A DNA stretch of 64,000 nucleotides from Anaerolineales bacterium (GTDB taxonomy: Bacteria; Chloroflexota; Anaerolineae; Anaerolineales; Villigracilaceae): contig JAIXKJ010000008.1 in the NCBI GenBank assembly GCA_026928255.1, forward strand, positions 93,332 through 157,331. Reading direction: 5' to 3'. The position numbers and the translations under genes were made by a program. The notes under the pieces are model-generated. The model made no database searches. It worked only from the letters and a program-made list of their open reading frames with translations, and was not told the DNA's origin. Each line of letters begins with the position of its first letter. The first letter of the stretch is position 1. Of this stretch, positions 23,885 to 34,356 are shown piece by piece.

Positions 23885-24780
23885 ACGCTTTCCCTAAAAT
23901 CATAAATTCCGTCGCGCACCGCCCACCTTGACTGACAAGACGGGCAGACGAGAAAATCTTCTTCGGCTTGCAACTCGTCCGCGCCGCAACCCGGACATTT
24001 GAACCAGTCCGCCACATCAAGCGGAATCTGCGCTTTGAGTTGACCGGGCAAAACGGCTTGGACGAAGACGCTCGGCGTCAGTTGAAACAGCGCGCCCGTC
24101 GGTTGGAGGAGTCCGTCGGCGGCGGCAAGCCAACGCGCAGGGACGAGCCGCTTAAGCCAGCCCAGCCGAAAGTGCGAAACGGTCAGCGTTCTTTCAAGCG
24201 TAAATCCCAATTCATTTAGCCATTGACGAATCGCTTTCGGGTGAAAGTCAAAATTCAATTCGACAAATTCCACCGGCGCTAAGTCGAAGGGACTCCACGT
24301 TTGGCGACCCAGCCCGTAGCGCAGAATCGCTTTCAGGTTAAGTTTGTTGGCGAATTCCAAAATGAAGGTCGCGCCCGGCTGCAGAGTTCGGCGGATTTGC
24401 GCCAGCGCGTTGGGCGCGTCTGCCATGTGGTGCAAAACGCGAATCATCGTCGCGCCGTCGAACAGCCCGTCGCGGAAGGGCAGGCGGTACACGTCGGCGG
24501 CGACGTAAATATATTGATCAGAACGTCCCAGCCGCTCTTGCGCTTGCGCCAATTGCGTCGTCGAATAATCCATGACGACCACGCGCTCGAAGCCCGCGTA
24601 ACGCGGCGTGTTGCGCCCAGCGCCCGCGCCGACTTCGAGCATCAGTTTGCCGCTCTTGGGCAACAGACGTTTCAGCGCAATTGCTTCGGCTTGGTCTTCG
24701 TAGGCGCGCCCGCCTTCGTCCCAAAAGGCTTGTTGATAATCCGACCCCTCGTAATCGCAAACGCGCGGAGTTTGCGCCAT
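23881..24780 (-). CDS. class I SAM methyltransferase with a C-terminal Trm112-like zinc ribbon
   Basis: Residues 50-160 of this 299-residue protein are a UbiE/COQ5-like methyltransferase core (LMLEVGAGAGRNTPR, VVMDYSTTQLAQAQ, GATMIRVLHHMADAPNAL). The last 45 residues carry CPGCGA and CPSCQ, a four-cysteine zinc ribbon like that of Trm112 or UPF0434 proteins, here fused to the enzyme. The substrate is unknown. The ATG overlaps the preceding ugd stop region, so the two are coupled. A role in surface glycan or lipid modification is a reasonable guess from this linkage to ugd and the nearby glycosyltransferase, not more. Confidence 0.8.
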   Translation of the reverse strand: MAQTPRVCDYEGSDYQQAFWDEGGRAYEDQAEAIALKRLLPKSGKLMLEVGAGAGRNTPRYAGFERVVVMDYSTTQLAQAQERLGRSDQYIYVAADVYRLPFRDGLFDGATMIRVLHHMADAPNALAQIRRTLQPGATFILEFANKLNLKAILRYGLGRQTWSPFDLAPVEFVELNFDFHPKAIRQWLNELGFTLERTLTVSHFRLGWLKRLVPARWLAAADGLLQPTGALFQLTPSVFVQAVLPGQLKAQIPLDVADWFKCPGCGADELQAEEDFLVCPSCQSRWAVRDGIYDFRESV

Positions 24781-24781
24781 G

Positions 24782-26083
24782 TTATAACGCCCGCCCGATG
24801 GCGCGATAAACGAAGCCTAATTCTTTCATGCGGCGCGGCTCGTAGATGTTGCGCCCGTCAAAAAGAATCGGCGAGTTGAGCAAACTTTTGATTCGCGTCA
24901 AATCCAATTGCTTGAACTCGTTCCATTCAGTGATGATCATCAGCGCGTCGCAGCCAGCGGCGAGGCTGTACGGGTCGTCAAACATTTCGACAGCCGGCAA
25001 AATGGCGCGGGCGACGTTCATCGCGACGGGATCGTAAGCGCGGACTTTCGCGCCCGCTTCGATCAACGCTTCGGAAATGTCAATCGAAGGCGCGTCGCGC
25101 ATGTCGTCGGTGTTGGGCTTAAACGCCAAACCAAGCAGTCCGATCGTTTTGCCCTTCGCTTCGCCGCCGAGCATTTGCGCGACGGTCTTCGCCGCCTCTT
25201 TGCGGCGGTCATAATTCACGTCCACCACGCTGTTGAGAATGCGCGGATTGAGTCCCTTTTCTTTCGCCATGAACGCCAGCGCTTCCACATCTTTGGGGAA
25301 GCACGAGCCGCCCCAGCCCAAGCCCGCGTCGAGAAAGTGCCGCCCGATGCGCGCGTCGTAGCCCATGCCAGCCGCCACCTCTTTCACGTCCGCGCCGACG
25401 CGCTCGCACAAATCCGCCAACTCGTTGATGAACGAAATCTTCGCCGCAAGGAACGCATTGCTGGCGTACTTGATCATTTCCGCCGTTCGCAAATCGGTGA
25501 TGACAATCGGCGCGCGCAAAGGCAAATGCAACTGCGCCACTTTATTCGCCGCGTCGTGATCCAACGAGCCGATGACCGTGCGGTGCGGATTCATAAAGTC
25601 GGCGATTGCCGAACCTTCGCGCAAAAATTCGGGGCAGGAGACGACGGAAAAATCAATCGCCTGCGGCTGCGCGCCTTGTACGATGTCCGCCACCCAATCG
25701 CCCGTGCCAATCGGCACGGTGGATTTATTAATCAGAATCAACGGCGCGGCCATGTGCTTAGCGATTGAAGTCGCCGCCGCCGCCACATATTGCAAATCCG
25801 CCGAACCGTCCGCGCCGGAGGGCGTGCCGACGGCGATGAAAGCGTACTCCGCGCCTTGCAGCGCTTCGGCGTAGTCCGCGCTAAACGTCAGCCGCCCGGC
25901 GCCGACGTTGCGCTTAACCAACTCGTCCAAACCCGGCTCGTAAATCGGCATCACGCCTTTTTTCAAATTGGCAATGCGCTCTTCGTTCACGTCCAACGCG
26001 ATGACGCGGTTGCCCAAGTCGGCGAAACAGGCGGCGGTTACCAACCCGACATAGCCCACGCCGACGACGCAAATTTGTTTCAT
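24782..26083 (-). CDS. ugd: UDP-glucose 6-dehydrogenase
   Basis: The 433-residue enzyme oxidises UDP-glucose to UDP-glucuronate with two NAD+. The N-terminal Rossmann domain opens with [19 protein letters not shown]. The central domain contains [16 protein letters not shown] and the catalytic segment [10 protein letters not shown], whose cysteine is at about residue 260. The C-terminal UDP-binding domain has [16 protein letters not shown]. The start is supported by gaggttttttt before the ATG. It is followed without a gap by the zinc-ribbon methyltransferase and faces a divergent glycosyltransferase, suggesting a surface-polysaccharide role. Confidence 0.95.
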   Translation of the reverse strand: MKQICVVGVGYVGLVTAACFADLGNRVIALDVNEERIANLKKGVMPIYEPGLDELVKRNVGAGRLTFSADYAEALQGAEYAFIAVGTPSGADGSADLQYVAAAATSIAKHMAAPLILINKSTVPIGTGDWVADIVQGAQPQAIDFSVVSCPEFLREGSAIADFMNPHRTVIGSLDHDAANKVAQLHLPLRAPIVITDLRTAEMIKYASNAFLAAKISFINELADLCERVGADVKEVAAGMGYDARIGRHFLDAGLGWGGSCFPKDVEALAFMAKEKGLNPRILNSVVDVNYDRRKEAAKTVAQMLGGEAKGKTIGLLGLAFKPNTDDMRDAPSIDISEALIEAGAKVRAYDPVAMNVARAILPAVEMFDDPYSLAAGCDALMIITEWNEFKQLDLTRIKSLLNSPILFDGRNIYEPRRMKELGFVYRAIGRAL

Positions 26084-26193
26084 AAAAAAACCTCTTGTTC
26101 TATAATCTTGTCATTTTTAGCGCGGCGAGAATTCGGTTTTTTTCTATTCTCGACGCCCCGTATTATAACCACAAAGCAAAGCGCATTTTTGAC

Positions 26194-26199
26194 TATAAT
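26194..26199 (+). promoter_or_regulatory. -10 box TATAAT of the GT4 glycosyltransferase
   Basis: TATAAT ends 6 nt before the ATG at 26,206, the leaderless spacing. It selects this ATG over the in-frame codons further upstream (26,095). Confidence 0.62.
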
Positions 26200-26205
26200 C
26201 GTCCC

Positions 26206-27369
26206 ATGCGCCTACTTTTCATCGCCGACGCCCGCTCGCCCATCGCCCGCAATTGGATTCGCCATTTCAGCGAACGCGGCGACGAAGTTTTTATCGCCTC
26301 CACTTTTGAATGGGACGCGCAGGGTTTTTCTCCCCAACAAATTGAATTCACGCCTGCGGCATTCAGCGCCGCGAAGAAACGCGCCGCCGCCCCTTCCGCC
26401 GCCCCCTCGCGGACTTTGAAACTTCGCACCGCCCTTCGGCATTGGCTCGGCCCGTTGACTCTTCCCGCGTCCGCGAAGAAATTGCGCGCTTTCATTCAGC
26501 GCGTCCAACCCGATTTGATTCACGCCATGCGCGTCCCCTACGAGGGGATGTTAGCCGCCGAAGCCTTAAGCGGATTAAGCGAACGTCCGCCGTTTATCGT
26601 TTCGATTTGGGGCAACGACTTCACCCTGCACGCGCCGTCTGCGCCGCTGATGGGACAGTACACGCGCAAAGCGCTGCGCCTCGCCGACGGTTTGCACGCC
26701 GACGCCCAACGCGACATCCGCTTGGCGAAGCGCTGGGGCTGGGACGAGGCGAAGCCGTCGTTGGTCGCGCCCGGCAACGGCGGAGTCCGCGCCGACGTTT
26801 TTTATCCGCCCGCCGCGCCGCCGAGGAATCCTATCGTCTTAAATCCGCGCGGCGTTCGCCCTTACGTCCGCAACGATTCTTTTTTCAAAGCGATTCCGTT
26901 GGTCTTGGAAAAATACCCCGATGCGAAATTTCAATGCGTGGGAATGCAAAACGAGCCGCAAGCGCAAGCGTGGACGCGAGAATTTAACATCGAGAACGCG
27001 GTCGAGTTGTTGCCGGCTTTTTCGCACGCGCAAATGGGCGAGGTCTTTCGCGCGGCGCAAATTGTGGTGTCGCCGAGCGTCCACGACGGGACGCCGAACA
27101 CGTTGCTCGAAGCGCTGGCCTGCGGCTGCTTCCCGGTGGCCGGCGATTTGGAATCGATCCGCGAGTGGATTACGCCCGCCGAAAACGGCCTGCTATGCGA
27201 CGCCAACAGTCCGCGCTCGATAGCCGACGCGATTTTGCAAGCCCTAGAAAACGAAGACCTGCGCGCGCGAGCCGCAGGTCTGAATCGGAAGATGATTTCC
27301 GCGCGCGCGGAATACGGCGCGAACATGAAACGGGCGGAAGAATTTTACAAGCGGGTTATTGGCAATTAA
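26206..27369 (+). CDS. GT4-family glycosyltransferase
   Basis: The 387-residue GT-B-fold enzyme starts with MRLLFIADARSPIARNW, a typical GT4 nucleotide-sugar transferase opening. The donor-binding half contains FSHAQMGEVFRAAQIVVSPS and the E-x7-E-like element HDGTPNTLLEALACGCFPV, which binds the donor diphosphate. The acceptor is unknown; a surface glycan is plausible given ugd on the opposite strand. The 111 bases of open frame upstream contain the promoter and are not coding. Its stop codon overlaps the stop of the convergent YtxH gene. Confidence 0.88.
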   Translation: MRLLFIADARSPIARNWIRHFSERGDEVFIASTFEWDAQGFSPQQIEFTPAAFSAAKKRAAAPSAAPSRTLKLRTALRHWLGPLTLPASAKKLRAFIQRVQPDLIHAMRVPYEGMLAAEALSGLSERPPFIVSIWGNDFTLHAPSAPLMGQYTRKALRLADGLHADAQRDIRLAKRWGWDEAKPSLVAPGNGGVRADVFYPPAAPPRNPIVLNPRGVRPYVRNDSFFKAIPLVLEKYPDAKFQCVGMQNEPQAQAWTREFNIENAVELLPAFSHAQMGEVFRAAQIVVSPSVHDGTPNTLLEALACGCFPVAGDLESIREWITPAENGLLCDANSPRSIADAILQALENEDLRARAAGLNRKMISARAEYGANMKRAEEFYKRVIGN

Positions 27370-27587
27370 AAATCTTCGTTGGGTTCTTGCAAAGCCGCCA
27401 AGCGCCCGCGCAGTTCGATGCGCCGCGCGTCCGCCGTTTGGCGCACATCGCTGAGGAAGAGTTGTCCGCGCTCGCGCAGTTGTCCGCGCAAGTCTTCGCC
27501 CGAATCGGGGGCGAGCAACAAAGCCAACACCGCGCCCAACAACGAGCCGGTAAAGACGCCAATCAAAAAGCCAAACATTCTACGCAT
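27366..27587 (-). CDS. YtxH-domain small membrane-anchored protein
   Basis: This 73-residue protein has one hydrophobic segment (FLIGVFTGSLLGAVLALLLAP, residues 6-26) followed by a charged helix beginning DSGEDLRGQLRERG. That is the pattern of YtxH/gas-vesicle-like small stress proteins. Its function is unknown. The start is supported by ggagaaatacc. It lies downstream of nothing on its own strand, and cysS follows it on the same strand after about 40 bases counted in genome order. Confidence 0.75.
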   Translation of the reverse strand: MRRMFGFLIGVFTGSLLGAVLALLLAPDSGEDLRGQLRERGQLFLSDVRQTADARRIELRGRLAALQEPNEDF

Positions 27588-27628
27588 GGGTATTTCTCCT
27601 TAAGTCTAGTTGTCAAATTATACGCGGA

Positions 27629-29026
27629 TTAACTGCGCTTCCACGTCGCGCCGTCTTTGCCGTCTTCGACAGCGATGCCCATCGCCTTCAACTGGTCGCG
27701 GATTTCGTCGGAGCGTTGCCAATTTTTGGCTTTGCGCGCTTCGGCGCGTTCGGACATCAGCGCTTCGATTTGCGCCGTCTCTTCGTCGGAAGTTTCTTTT
27801 TCGGCGAAGGTCAAGCCGAGCACGCCCGCCAAATCTTTGAAAGTCGCTTGTGCGGATTCAATCTGCTCCGCGCTTGCGCCGCTGTCGCGGGCGGTGTTAA
27901 TCGCTTTAGAGAGTTCAAACAACACGGCTATTGCGCCTGCGGTGTTGAAGTCGTTATCCATCGCTTCGACAAAATTCGTCTTCGCCGATTCGGCGGCTTC
28001 GTCCAGGGCGGATGCGGCGGCGGCGTCCAACCCTTGCGCGGAAGCATTGGCCGCTTTCAACGCCGACTTCAAACGTTCGACGGCGCGTTCGGCGGCGTCC
28101 AGCGTTTCGTCGTTGAAGAGCAGCGGCGCGCGATAAGTCCCGTTTAAGACCAACATACGCATCGCGTCGGACGAACGCTCCGAGAGAAATTTTTTAATGC
28201 TGACGATGTTGCCCAGCGACTTGGACATTTTTTCGCCGCCCAGTTGCAACATGCCGTTGTGAATCCAATACCGCGCAAATTCTTTGCCGGTGTAACTTTC
28301 GCTTTGCGCGATTTCGTTTTCGTGGTGCGGGAAAATTAAATCGTTGCCGCCGCCGTGAATGTCAATTTGCTCGCCGAGTTCGGCGAGGTTCATCGCCGAG
28401 CATTCGATGTGCCAGCCCGGCCGCCCTTTGCCCCACGGGCTTTCCCAAAAAATTTCGTCGGGCTTGGCGGCTTTCCACAGGGCGAAGTCCATCGGGTTTT
28501 CTTTTTGCTCGCCGATTTCAACGCGCGCGCCCGCTTGCATATCGTCCAACTTGCGCCCGGAGAGTTTGCCGTAATCGTCGTCGCTGGTTACGCGGAAATA
28601 GACGTCGCCGTTTTCGGCGGCGTAGGCATGTCCGCGTTCGATCAAACCTTCGATAAATTTGATAATCAGCGGCATAGTCTTGCTCACTTGCGGCGTGGAC
28701 GTCGGCTGCAAGACGTTGAGGCTGCGCAAATCGGCGGCGTAATCGGCGATGTAACGCGCCGAAAGCGCCAGCGGATCTTCGCCCAGTTCGTTGGCGCGGC
28801 GGATGATTTTATCGTCCACGTCGGTGTAGTTCATCACATGCCGCACGTCGTACCCGCGATATTCAAGGTAACGGCGGATGATGTCGAAGACGATCGCCGA
28901 CATGGCATGTCCGACGTGCGCATCGTTGTAAACGGTTACGCCGCAAACGTACATTTTGACTTTGCCCGCTTCGAGCGTTTGGAATTCTTCCGTTTTTCGA
29001 GAAAGCGTGTTATAGATTTTCAACAT
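27629..29026 (-). CDS. cysS: cysteinyl-tRNA synthetase
   Basis: The 465-residue class I synthetase has the HIGH-type motif HVGHAMSA (residues 37-44), preceded by the zinc cysteine in [11 protein letters not shown]. The zinc site is completed by ECSAMN and [10 protein letters not shown], and the KMSKSLGN loop sits at about 270. The C-terminal DALR-type domain ends normally with [13 protein letters not shown]. It charges tRNA-Cys. No ribosome-binding site is obvious. A TAAATA box lies 5 nt upstream of the ATG, possibly another leaderless start. Confidence 0.96.
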   Translation of the reverse strand: MLKIYNTLSRKTEEFQTLEAGKVKMYVCGVTVYNDAHVGHAMSAIVFDIIRRYLEYRGYDVRHVMNYTDVDDKIIRRANELGEDPLALSARYIADYAADLRSLNVLQPTSTPQVSKTMPLIIKFIEGLIERGHAYAAENGDVYFRVTSDDDYGKLSGRKLDDMQAGARVEIGEQKENPMDFALWKAAKPDEIFWESPWGKGRPGWHIECSAMNLAELGEQIDIHGGGNDLIFPHHENEIAQSESYTGKEFARYWIHNGMLQLGGEKMSKSLGNIVSIKKFLSERSSDAMRMLVLNGTYRAPLLFNDETLDAAERAVERLKSALKAANASAQGLDAAAASALDEAAESAKTNFVEAMDNDFNTAGAIAVLFELSKAINTARDSGASAEQIESAQATFKDLAGVLGLTFAEKETSDEETAQIEALMSERAEARKAKNWQRSDEIRDQLKAMGIAVEDGKDGATWKRS

Positions 29027-29092
29027 CTTTCTATTTAACCACAGATTCGCAAAACGTTAAGGTTAAAAAAACAGAGTGCCTTCCGCGCTCCA

Positions 29093-29118
29093 TTTACTGA
29101 AAACCGTTTACTGAAAAC
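29093..29118. repeat. short direct repeat of tttactgaaaac
   Basis: Two 12-base copies with a 14-base period lie in the 105-base gap between cysS and the PIN/TRAM gene. It resembles the simple repeats seen at 2323-2431. No regulatory role is evident. Confidence 0.5.
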
Positions 29119-29131
29119 TAATCCCTGTCGG

Positions 29132-30217
29132 CTAATGCTTCTTCCCGTGCCGCGCGGTTTCTTCGTCCACGCGCCCGAAGATCATGCGCCCTGCCGCCGT
29201 TTGCAAAACTTTGGTGATGTTCACTTCCATATATTCGCCGATGAACTCGCGCCCATTCTCGACGACGACCATCGTGCCGTCGTCCATGTAGCCCACGCCC
29301 TGACCGTGTTCTTTGCCCTCTTGCATGATGTTAATCCGCAAGGTTTCGCCGGGCAAGACGACCGATTTAATCGCGTTCGCCAATTCGTTAATGTTTAAGA
29401 CCGTTACGCCCTGCAACTCGGCGACGCGGTTTAAGTTGTAATCGTTGGTGAGGATCGGGCTTTTAAGCTGCTTGCCCAAGACCACCAGTTTATCGTCCAC
29501 TTCGCGCACGCCGTCTACGTTGATGTCCGAAATGCGAACGAGCAGATTGGGCAACTTTTGCAGCTCGCCCAAAACTTCCATGCCGCGCCGCCCGCGCTGA
29601 CGACGCACGCCGTCCGACGAGTCGGCGATGTATTGCAATTCGTTCAACACAAAGCGCGGAATGAGCAGCGTGCCCGGCAAAAATCCGGTTTTGGCAATGT
29701 CGGCCACGCGCCCGTCAATGATGACGCTGGTGTCGAGCAAAATATTGCGGTTGAGGTTGCTCCACGAGCCGGACGTTCCGCCTTCGCCGCCGCGTCCGCC
29801 CAACGCGCCGATGAGTCCCATAATGTCGCCCTGCCGCATGACGAAGAGAAACACTCCAAAATAGGAAAAAATAACCACGCCGACAAAAGGCAAAACTTGG
29901 CTAAAAGGCTTGGGAAGCATGGAAAGCGGAAAGGTCAGCAAAGCGGCGATTAATAAGCCGACGACGAGCCCGATTAACCCGGCGAACAAACTTTCGGCGG
30001 TCATTCGCCCTAACATCGAGCGCATCGAGCGCACTGGGCGCGTCGTCAGGTAAGGCGTAAGAATCAAGCCCGCTAACGCGCCGACTAAGGCAAAGACCGA
30101 AATTGTGCTGACTGCGCTCTCGGGAGAAAATTCGGAAAGGTTATAACCCCAATAACCCGCCGCAATTCCGACGGCGATCATGCCAATAATGCGAAAAATA
30201 AATTCAACGCTCATCAT
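29132..30217 (-). CDS. PIN/TRAM-domain membrane protein (YacL-like)
   Basis: The 361-residue protein has four N-terminal membrane helices (about 5-130). A PIN nuclease domain starts at LLDTSVIIDGRV (about 150-161, acidic D152 and D159) and continues with FVLNELQYIADSSDG and DDKLVVLGKQL, TNDYNLNRVA. A C-terminal TRAM domain (about 290-350) contains GQGVGYMDDGTMVVVENG. This is the YacL/PIN-TRAM architecture of unknown but widely conserved function, presumably an RNase tethered to the membrane. The second ATG (30,214) is slightly better spaced from aggag than the first. Confidence 0.9.
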   Translation of the reverse strand: MMSVEFIFRIIGMIAVGIAAGYWGYNLSEFSPESAVSTISVFALVGALAGLILTPYLTTRPVRSMRSMLGRMTAESLFAGLIGLVVGLLIAALLTFPLSMLPKPFSQVLPFVGVVIFSYFGVFLFVMRQGDIMGLIGALGGRGGEGGTSGSWSNLNRNILLDTSVIIDGRVADIAKTGFLPGTLLIPRFVLNELQYIADSSDGVRRQRGRRGMEVLGELQKLPNLLVRISDINVDGVREVDDKLVVLGKQLKSPILTNDYNLNRVAELQGVTVLNINELANAIKSVVLPGETLRINIMQEGKEHGQGVGYMDDGTMVVVENGREFIGEYMEVNITKVLQTAAGRMIFGRVDEETARHGKKH

Positions 30218-30295
30218 TTCTCCTAGATTAAACTACGCTATGATAGCACAGCGAATATTCCGAGTCAATTACAAGTTCAAAACCGTTAATCTGGT

Positions 30296-30301
30296 TATAA
30301 T
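30296..30301 (+). promoter_or_regulatory. -10 box TATAAT upstream of moaA
   Basis: TATAAT lies 27 nt before the ATG at 30,329. The short leader has no Shine-Dalgarno sequence and no room for a molybdenum-cofactor riboswitch, so none controls this gene. Confidence 0.45.
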
Positions 30302-30328
30302 TTCAGTTCCAATTTATTGGTATTTCTT

Positions 30329-31336
30329 ATGACTACAATCACCGACACCCTCAACCGTCCCCTACACGATCTGCGAATCTCCGTAACCGACCGCTGCAAC
30401 TTCCGCTGCGTGTACTGTATGCCGAAGGAAATCTTCGGAGCAAATTATCAATTTTTACACGGCGATCAAGTGTTGACCTTTGAAGAGATTACGCGCTTGG
30501 CGCGTCTCTTCGCCGCTTTCGACGTGCGGAAGTTGCGCTTAACTGGCGGCGAGCCTTTAGTGCGGAAAGATTTTCCCGACTTGGTCGCTATGCTTTCGCA
30601 AATTCCCGATATGGATTTGACGATGACAACCAACGGTTCGCTGTTGGCGCGTTTCGCTGAATCGCTGCAAAAGTCGGGGTTGAAGCGCGTTACCGTCAGC
30701 CTTGATTCGCTGGACAATAAAACCTTCAAAGCGATGAACGACGTAGACTTCCCCGTCGAAAAAGTCATCGAAGGCATGGACGCCGCCAAAGCCGCCAGGT
30801 TGTCGCCCATAAAAGTGAACATGGTCGTCAAGCGCGGCATGAACGAAGACAGCATTTTGCCGATGGCGCGTTTCTTCCGCGAGAAGGGTTATATTTTGCG
30901 CTTCATCGAATACATGGACGTGGGACATTCCAACGGATGGCGGCTGGACGACGTGGTTACGGCGAAGGAGATTGTCGCCAAAATCAACGCCGAAATGCCG
31001 CTCGAAGCGATTGACCCAAATTACGTCGGCGAGGTGGCTGAGCGCTGGCGCTATAAAGACGGCGGCGGCGAAATCGGCGTCATCGCTTCGGTAACGCAGC
31101 CGTTTTGTCGCAACTGCACGCGCGTTCGGCTCTCCGCCGAAGGGCAGTTGTACACTTGCCTGTTCGCCGTTCACGGGCACGATTTGCGCGCCCTGTTGCT
31201 CGGCGAAGCCAACGACGAAGAAATTATGCAAAAAATTGAAAGCGTTTGGCGCAAGCGAACCGACCGCTACTCCGAACTGCGCTCTGAAAACACAATCTCT
31301 TTACCCAAAGTGGAAATGTCGCGCATGGGCGGCTGA
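30329..31336 (+). CDS. moaA: GTP 3',8-cyclase MoaA
   Basis: The 335-residue radical SAM enzyme catalyses the first step of molybdenum-cofactor synthesis, converting GTP to 3',8-cH2GTP. The radical SAM cluster motif CNFRCVYC lies near residues 20-27. The second [4Fe-4S] cluster is supplied by CRNCTRVRLSAEG and the later cysteine in LYTCLF. The C terminus ends in the GG dipeptide (MSRMGG) needed for activity. The ATG at 30,329 is preferred over an in-frame TTG at 30,317. No other moa gene is adjacent. Confidence 0.95.
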   Translation: MTTITDTLNRPLHDLRISVTDRCNFRCVYCMPKEIFGANYQFLHGDQVLTFEEITRLARLFAAFDVRKLRLTGGEPLVRKDFPDLVAMLSQIPDMDLTMTTNGSLLARFAESLQKSGLKRVTVSLDSLDNKTFKAMNDVDFPVEKVIEGMDAAKAARLSPIKVNMVVKRGMNEDSILPMARFFREKGYILRFIEYMDVGHSNGWRLDDVVTAKEIVAKINAEMPLEAIDPNYVGEVAERWRYKDGGGEIGVIASVTQPFCRNCTRVRLSAEGQLYTCLFAVHGHDLRALLLGEANDEEIMQKIESVWRKRTDRYSELRSENTISLPKVEMSRMGG

Positions 31337-31369
31337 GTTTGCCCATAGGTTTTTCGACACACGTTAATA

Positions 31370-31396
31370 AATACCGCGAAGCGCCTTCGCGGTATT
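31370..31396 (+). terminator. hairpin after moaA
   Basis: aataccgcgaag and cttcgcggtatt pair across a 3-base loop. The T run is poor, so termination may be weak. A TAAAAT box just beyond it (31,401-31,406) probably drives the malic-enzyme gene. Confidence 0.6.
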
Positions 31397-31430
31397 CGCG
31401 TTAAAATGGGCGTACTTCAAAGGAGGAACG

Positions 31431-32780
31431 ATGGCGTGGCAACCGAAAATCATGCGAAAAGTGCGAGTCCGCAATTCGCAGCAAAAGGGAATTTTAGCGA
31501 AACTGCTCACCGCCGTTGCGGAAGCGGGCGGAAGCGTCGGCAGTATTAACCTGCTGACGGAAACCTCGCGCCACACCGTGCGCGACATCACCATTACCGC
31601 CAAAGACGAGAAAAGCCTCGCGGCGGTTTTATCCGCGATGGAAGCCAACGTCGGCACGAAAATTCTCGAAGTGCGCGACGAAGTTTTGGAACTGCATCAA
31701 AAAGGGAAAATCGCCGTGCGCTCGCGGCATCCAATCAAATCGCTGACGACGTTGCGGCGCGTTTACACGCCGGGCGTGGCCGAGGTCTGCGCGCGCATCG
31801 TCAAAGACCCTTCGCAGGCGCGGCTTTACACGAGCATCAGCCACATGGTCGCCATCGTTACCGACGGCACAGCCGTTCTCGGCTTGGGCGATATTGGTCC
31901 GCAAGCCGCCATGCCCGTTATGGAAGGCAAAGCCATGTTGATGGAAACGCTGGTCGGGCTTTCGGGCATTCCTATTTTATTGAACACAAAAGACACAGAC
32001 GAAATCATCGCGGCGACGGCGGCAATTTCGCCGACGTTTGCGGCAATTCAACTTGAAGATATTTCCGCGCCGCGCTGCTTTGAAATTGAAGAACGCCTGC
32101 AATCCATGCTCGACATCCCCGTAATGCACGACGATCAACACGGCACGGCGGCGGTCTCGTTGGCGGCGTTGATGACCGCCACGCGCGAGACGCGCACGAA
32201 TTTGAAGAAAGCCGTCATCGGGCAGATTGGGCTTGGGGCGGCGGGTCAGGCTATCGGTCAGATGACGATGCGCCTGACAGGCAACCCCGTGCGCGGCGCG
32301 GACTTAAATCCGCAGATGATGAGTCGCTTTGAATCGCTGGGCGGAATCCCGTCCACGTTGGCGGAGATTATGGCAAGTTGCGACATCGTCGTGGCGACGA
32401 CTGGCGCGCCCAATTTGATCAAACCGGAGATGGTGAGGAAGGGGCAGATTATTCTCGCGCTCTCCAACCCGAACGCGGAAATTGATCCCGACACGGCGAT
32501 GGAACGCGGCGCGGCGCTGGCGGCGGACGGAAAGTCGGTGAATAACGTGCTGGGGTTTCCCGGCATCTTTCGCGGCGCGGTGGACGCGGACGCGCCGCGC
32601 ATCACGCCTGAAATGCTGTTGGCGGCGGCGGAAAAAATTTCGGCGATGACTCCTTCGGGCGAACTGACTCCCAACCCGCTGGACAAGCGCGTGCATCAAG
32701 CGGTGGCGCGCGCCGTCGCGGAGACGGCAATCAAGCAGGGCATCGCCCGCGCCGAATACGTCCCGTATGTGGAAGAATGA
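31431..32780 (+). CDS. NAD(P)-dependent malic enzyme with N-terminal ACT domain
   Basis: Residues 1-90 of this 449-residue enzyme form an ACT regulatory domain ([24 protein letters not shown]). The catalytic domain has the malate-binding YTPGVAEVC, the lysine/aspartate region [13 protein letters not shown] and [11 protein letters not shown], and the NAD-binding [10 protein letters not shown]. It oxidatively decarboxylates malate to pyruvate. The ACT domain suggests control by an amino acid or another small ligand. The start is supported by aaaggaggaacg. The length is normal for ACT-malic enzymes. Confidence 0.93.
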   Translation: MAWQPKIMRKVRVRNSQQKGILAKLLTAVAEAGGSVGSINLLTETSRHTVRDITITAKDEKSLAAVLSAMEANVGTKILEVRDEVLELHQKGKIAVRSRHPIKSLTTLRRVYTPGVAEVCARIVKDPSQARLYTSISHMVAIVTDGTAVLGLGDIGPQAAMPVMEGKAMLMETLVGLSGIPILLNTKDTDEIIAATAAISPTFAAIQLEDISAPRCFEIEERLQSMLDIPVMHDDQHGTAAVSLAALMTATRETRTNLKKAVIGQIGLGAAGQAIGQMTMRLTGNPVRGADLNPQMMSRFESLGGIPSTLAEIMASCDIVVATTGAPNLIKPEMVRKGQIILALSNPNAEIDPDTAMERGAALAADGKSVNNVLGFPGIFRGAVDADAPRITPEMLLAAAEKISAMTPSGELTPNPLDKRVHQAVARAVAETAIKQGIARAEYVPYVEE

Positions 32781-32809
32781 TTCGGCGGTTGACGGCGGAT
32801 TCGCTGTCG

Positions 32810-34282
32810 TTACTTTTGATAGCGGTACACGCGGACGTTGTTTTCGGCGTCGGTAAAAACTAAGGTAAACAAATTCGGCGCGGACTGCATTTCGGCTTCC
32901 GCCTCTTTGACGTTTTTGCTTAACGTCAAACTGCGCGGCGTTTGCAAAAGCGGCGCGACGAGGATGTAACTCGCGCCTTGCTTGTCGAGATAGGTTTCTA
33001 AATTTTCGTCGCCCTTTGGGAAATTAATCGTCTTGCGTTTAACGTGCGGGTAAGACGGCGCGGGTTCGTTGACCATCGCTATCGCGTCGGGGGCGGCGTG
33101 TTCGGCAATCCAACTCGCGCCGACGGAGAGGTCAGTCGTCTGCCAGCGAACGGGCGCGCGCCAATCTTGCAGGTTGCGCGCCAGCAAAACGAATCCGATT
33201 AACGCGGCGCTTGCAAAGATAATTCGTTTGTTTTGTTTGGCGAAGAATTTAATTCCGCTCAAAAAATAAAAATAAAGAAACGGCAAAATGGGAATCAGAA
33301 AACGAGCGCGCGCGCTGCCGACTTGCGGATTCCAAAATGAAAGCGCGCCGACGAAATAAATCAAAACGTAAATAAACGCCCAATCTAATTTTTTGCTTCG
33401 CGCCATTCCGATTATGACGAGAACGACGACGGCGAGATTGAGAATGAAAAACGTCGCCGCAAAGTCCGCGCCCCAACGCGAGCCGAAAACGGGAATTAAC
33501 GCGCTCGCTAAAATTTGGTCAAAATAACTTTGCAAGTTGGCCGTCATCTGCGCGGCTTTTTCCCACAGCGAGCCGCTCAACGCCTGCGCCTCATAACCTG
33601 ACGAAAAAAGTCCGCCGCCGTTTTGCAGATTGAACCAACGCTGAAAGGCGAATCCGATTCCTAAAAACGCGGCGGCGATTCCCGCTTCTTTGAAGCGCCG
33701 CGAAAGCAGGCAGACGATCAACAGCGAAAGACCGAGCGCAACGCCGACGGCGCGAATCTGTTGCGCGTACGTCGCCAAGCCCGCCGCGAGCGCGAGCCAA
33801 AACAGCGATTTATTTTCGGAGCGTTCCCACGCGGTCAGCGCCGCCAACGAAAAAAACAAATACGCCGTTTCGGACATCAGCGTTACGGACGTCCCGACGA
33901 GGAGCGGGTTAAGCGCGACGAGCGTCGTCAAAATTTGACAATAAGGAGAATCCAAACGCTTTGCGAAGAAACGGTCAACTAAAAATAATGAAGCGAGCCA
34001 AAGCGCCAACGAAACGAATTTCAGCGCGTCGTAATTTTTTGGAAAGAGAATCGTGAACGGCGCGAGCAGCAGCGGCCAACCGGGCGGAAAGTTTAACTCC
34101 GCTTGCGGATGCGGAAAGTTGATTAACTGATAGCCCTCTCCGCTGGCGAGGCTTTCGGCGAGGATGACGTATTTCGCGTCGTCGTAAGACGTCCCGATTT
34201 GAAGCGAGTTAAAGCGCAACAGCGCCAACGCCGCGCTGAGGACGATGATTAACGGCAAAAAAATCCTGTTATTAAACTTCAT
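32810..34282 (-). CDS. polytopic glycosyltransferase, GT39/ArnT-like
   Basis: The 490-residue membrane protein has about ten helices, a short N-terminal acidic loop after the first helix ([20 protein letters not shown], with the DD pair typical of GT-C enzymes) and a C-terminal soluble domain (about 390-490). This is the topology of GT39/GT83 enzymes that use polyprenyl-phosphate sugars. The acceptor is unknown. A TACGAT box lies 6 nt before the ATG, a weaker instance of the leaderless arrangement. Confidence 0.78.
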   Translation of the reverse strand: MKFNNRIFLPLIIVLSAALALLRFNSLQIGTSYDDAKYVILAESLASGEGYQLINFPHPQAELNFPPGWPLLLAPFTILFPKNYDALKFVSLALWLASLFLVDRFFAKRLDSPYCQILTTLVALNPLLVGTSVTLMSETAYLFFSLAALTAWERSENKSLFWLALAAGLATYAQQIRAVGVALGLSLLIVCLLSRRFKEAGIAAAFLGIGFAFQRWFNLQNGGGLFSSGYEAQALSGSLWEKAAQMTANLQSYFDQILASALIPVFGSRWGADFAATFFILNLAVVVLVIIGMARSKKLDWAFIYVLIYFVGALSFWNPQVGSARARFLIPILPFLYFYFLSGIKFFAKQNKRIIFASAALIGFVLLARNLQDWRAPVRWQTTDLSVGASWIAEHAAPDAIAMVNEPAPSYPHVKRKTINFPKGDENLETYLDKQGASYILVAPLLQTPRSLTLSKNVKEAEAEMQSAPNLFTLVFTDAENNVRVYRYQK

Positions 34283-34356
34283 GCGCGAATCGTATCATCT
34301 TTTTTAGCCGCTTTCTGTGGTACATTTTCGACATAATTTCTTACACGCGAGGCGAC

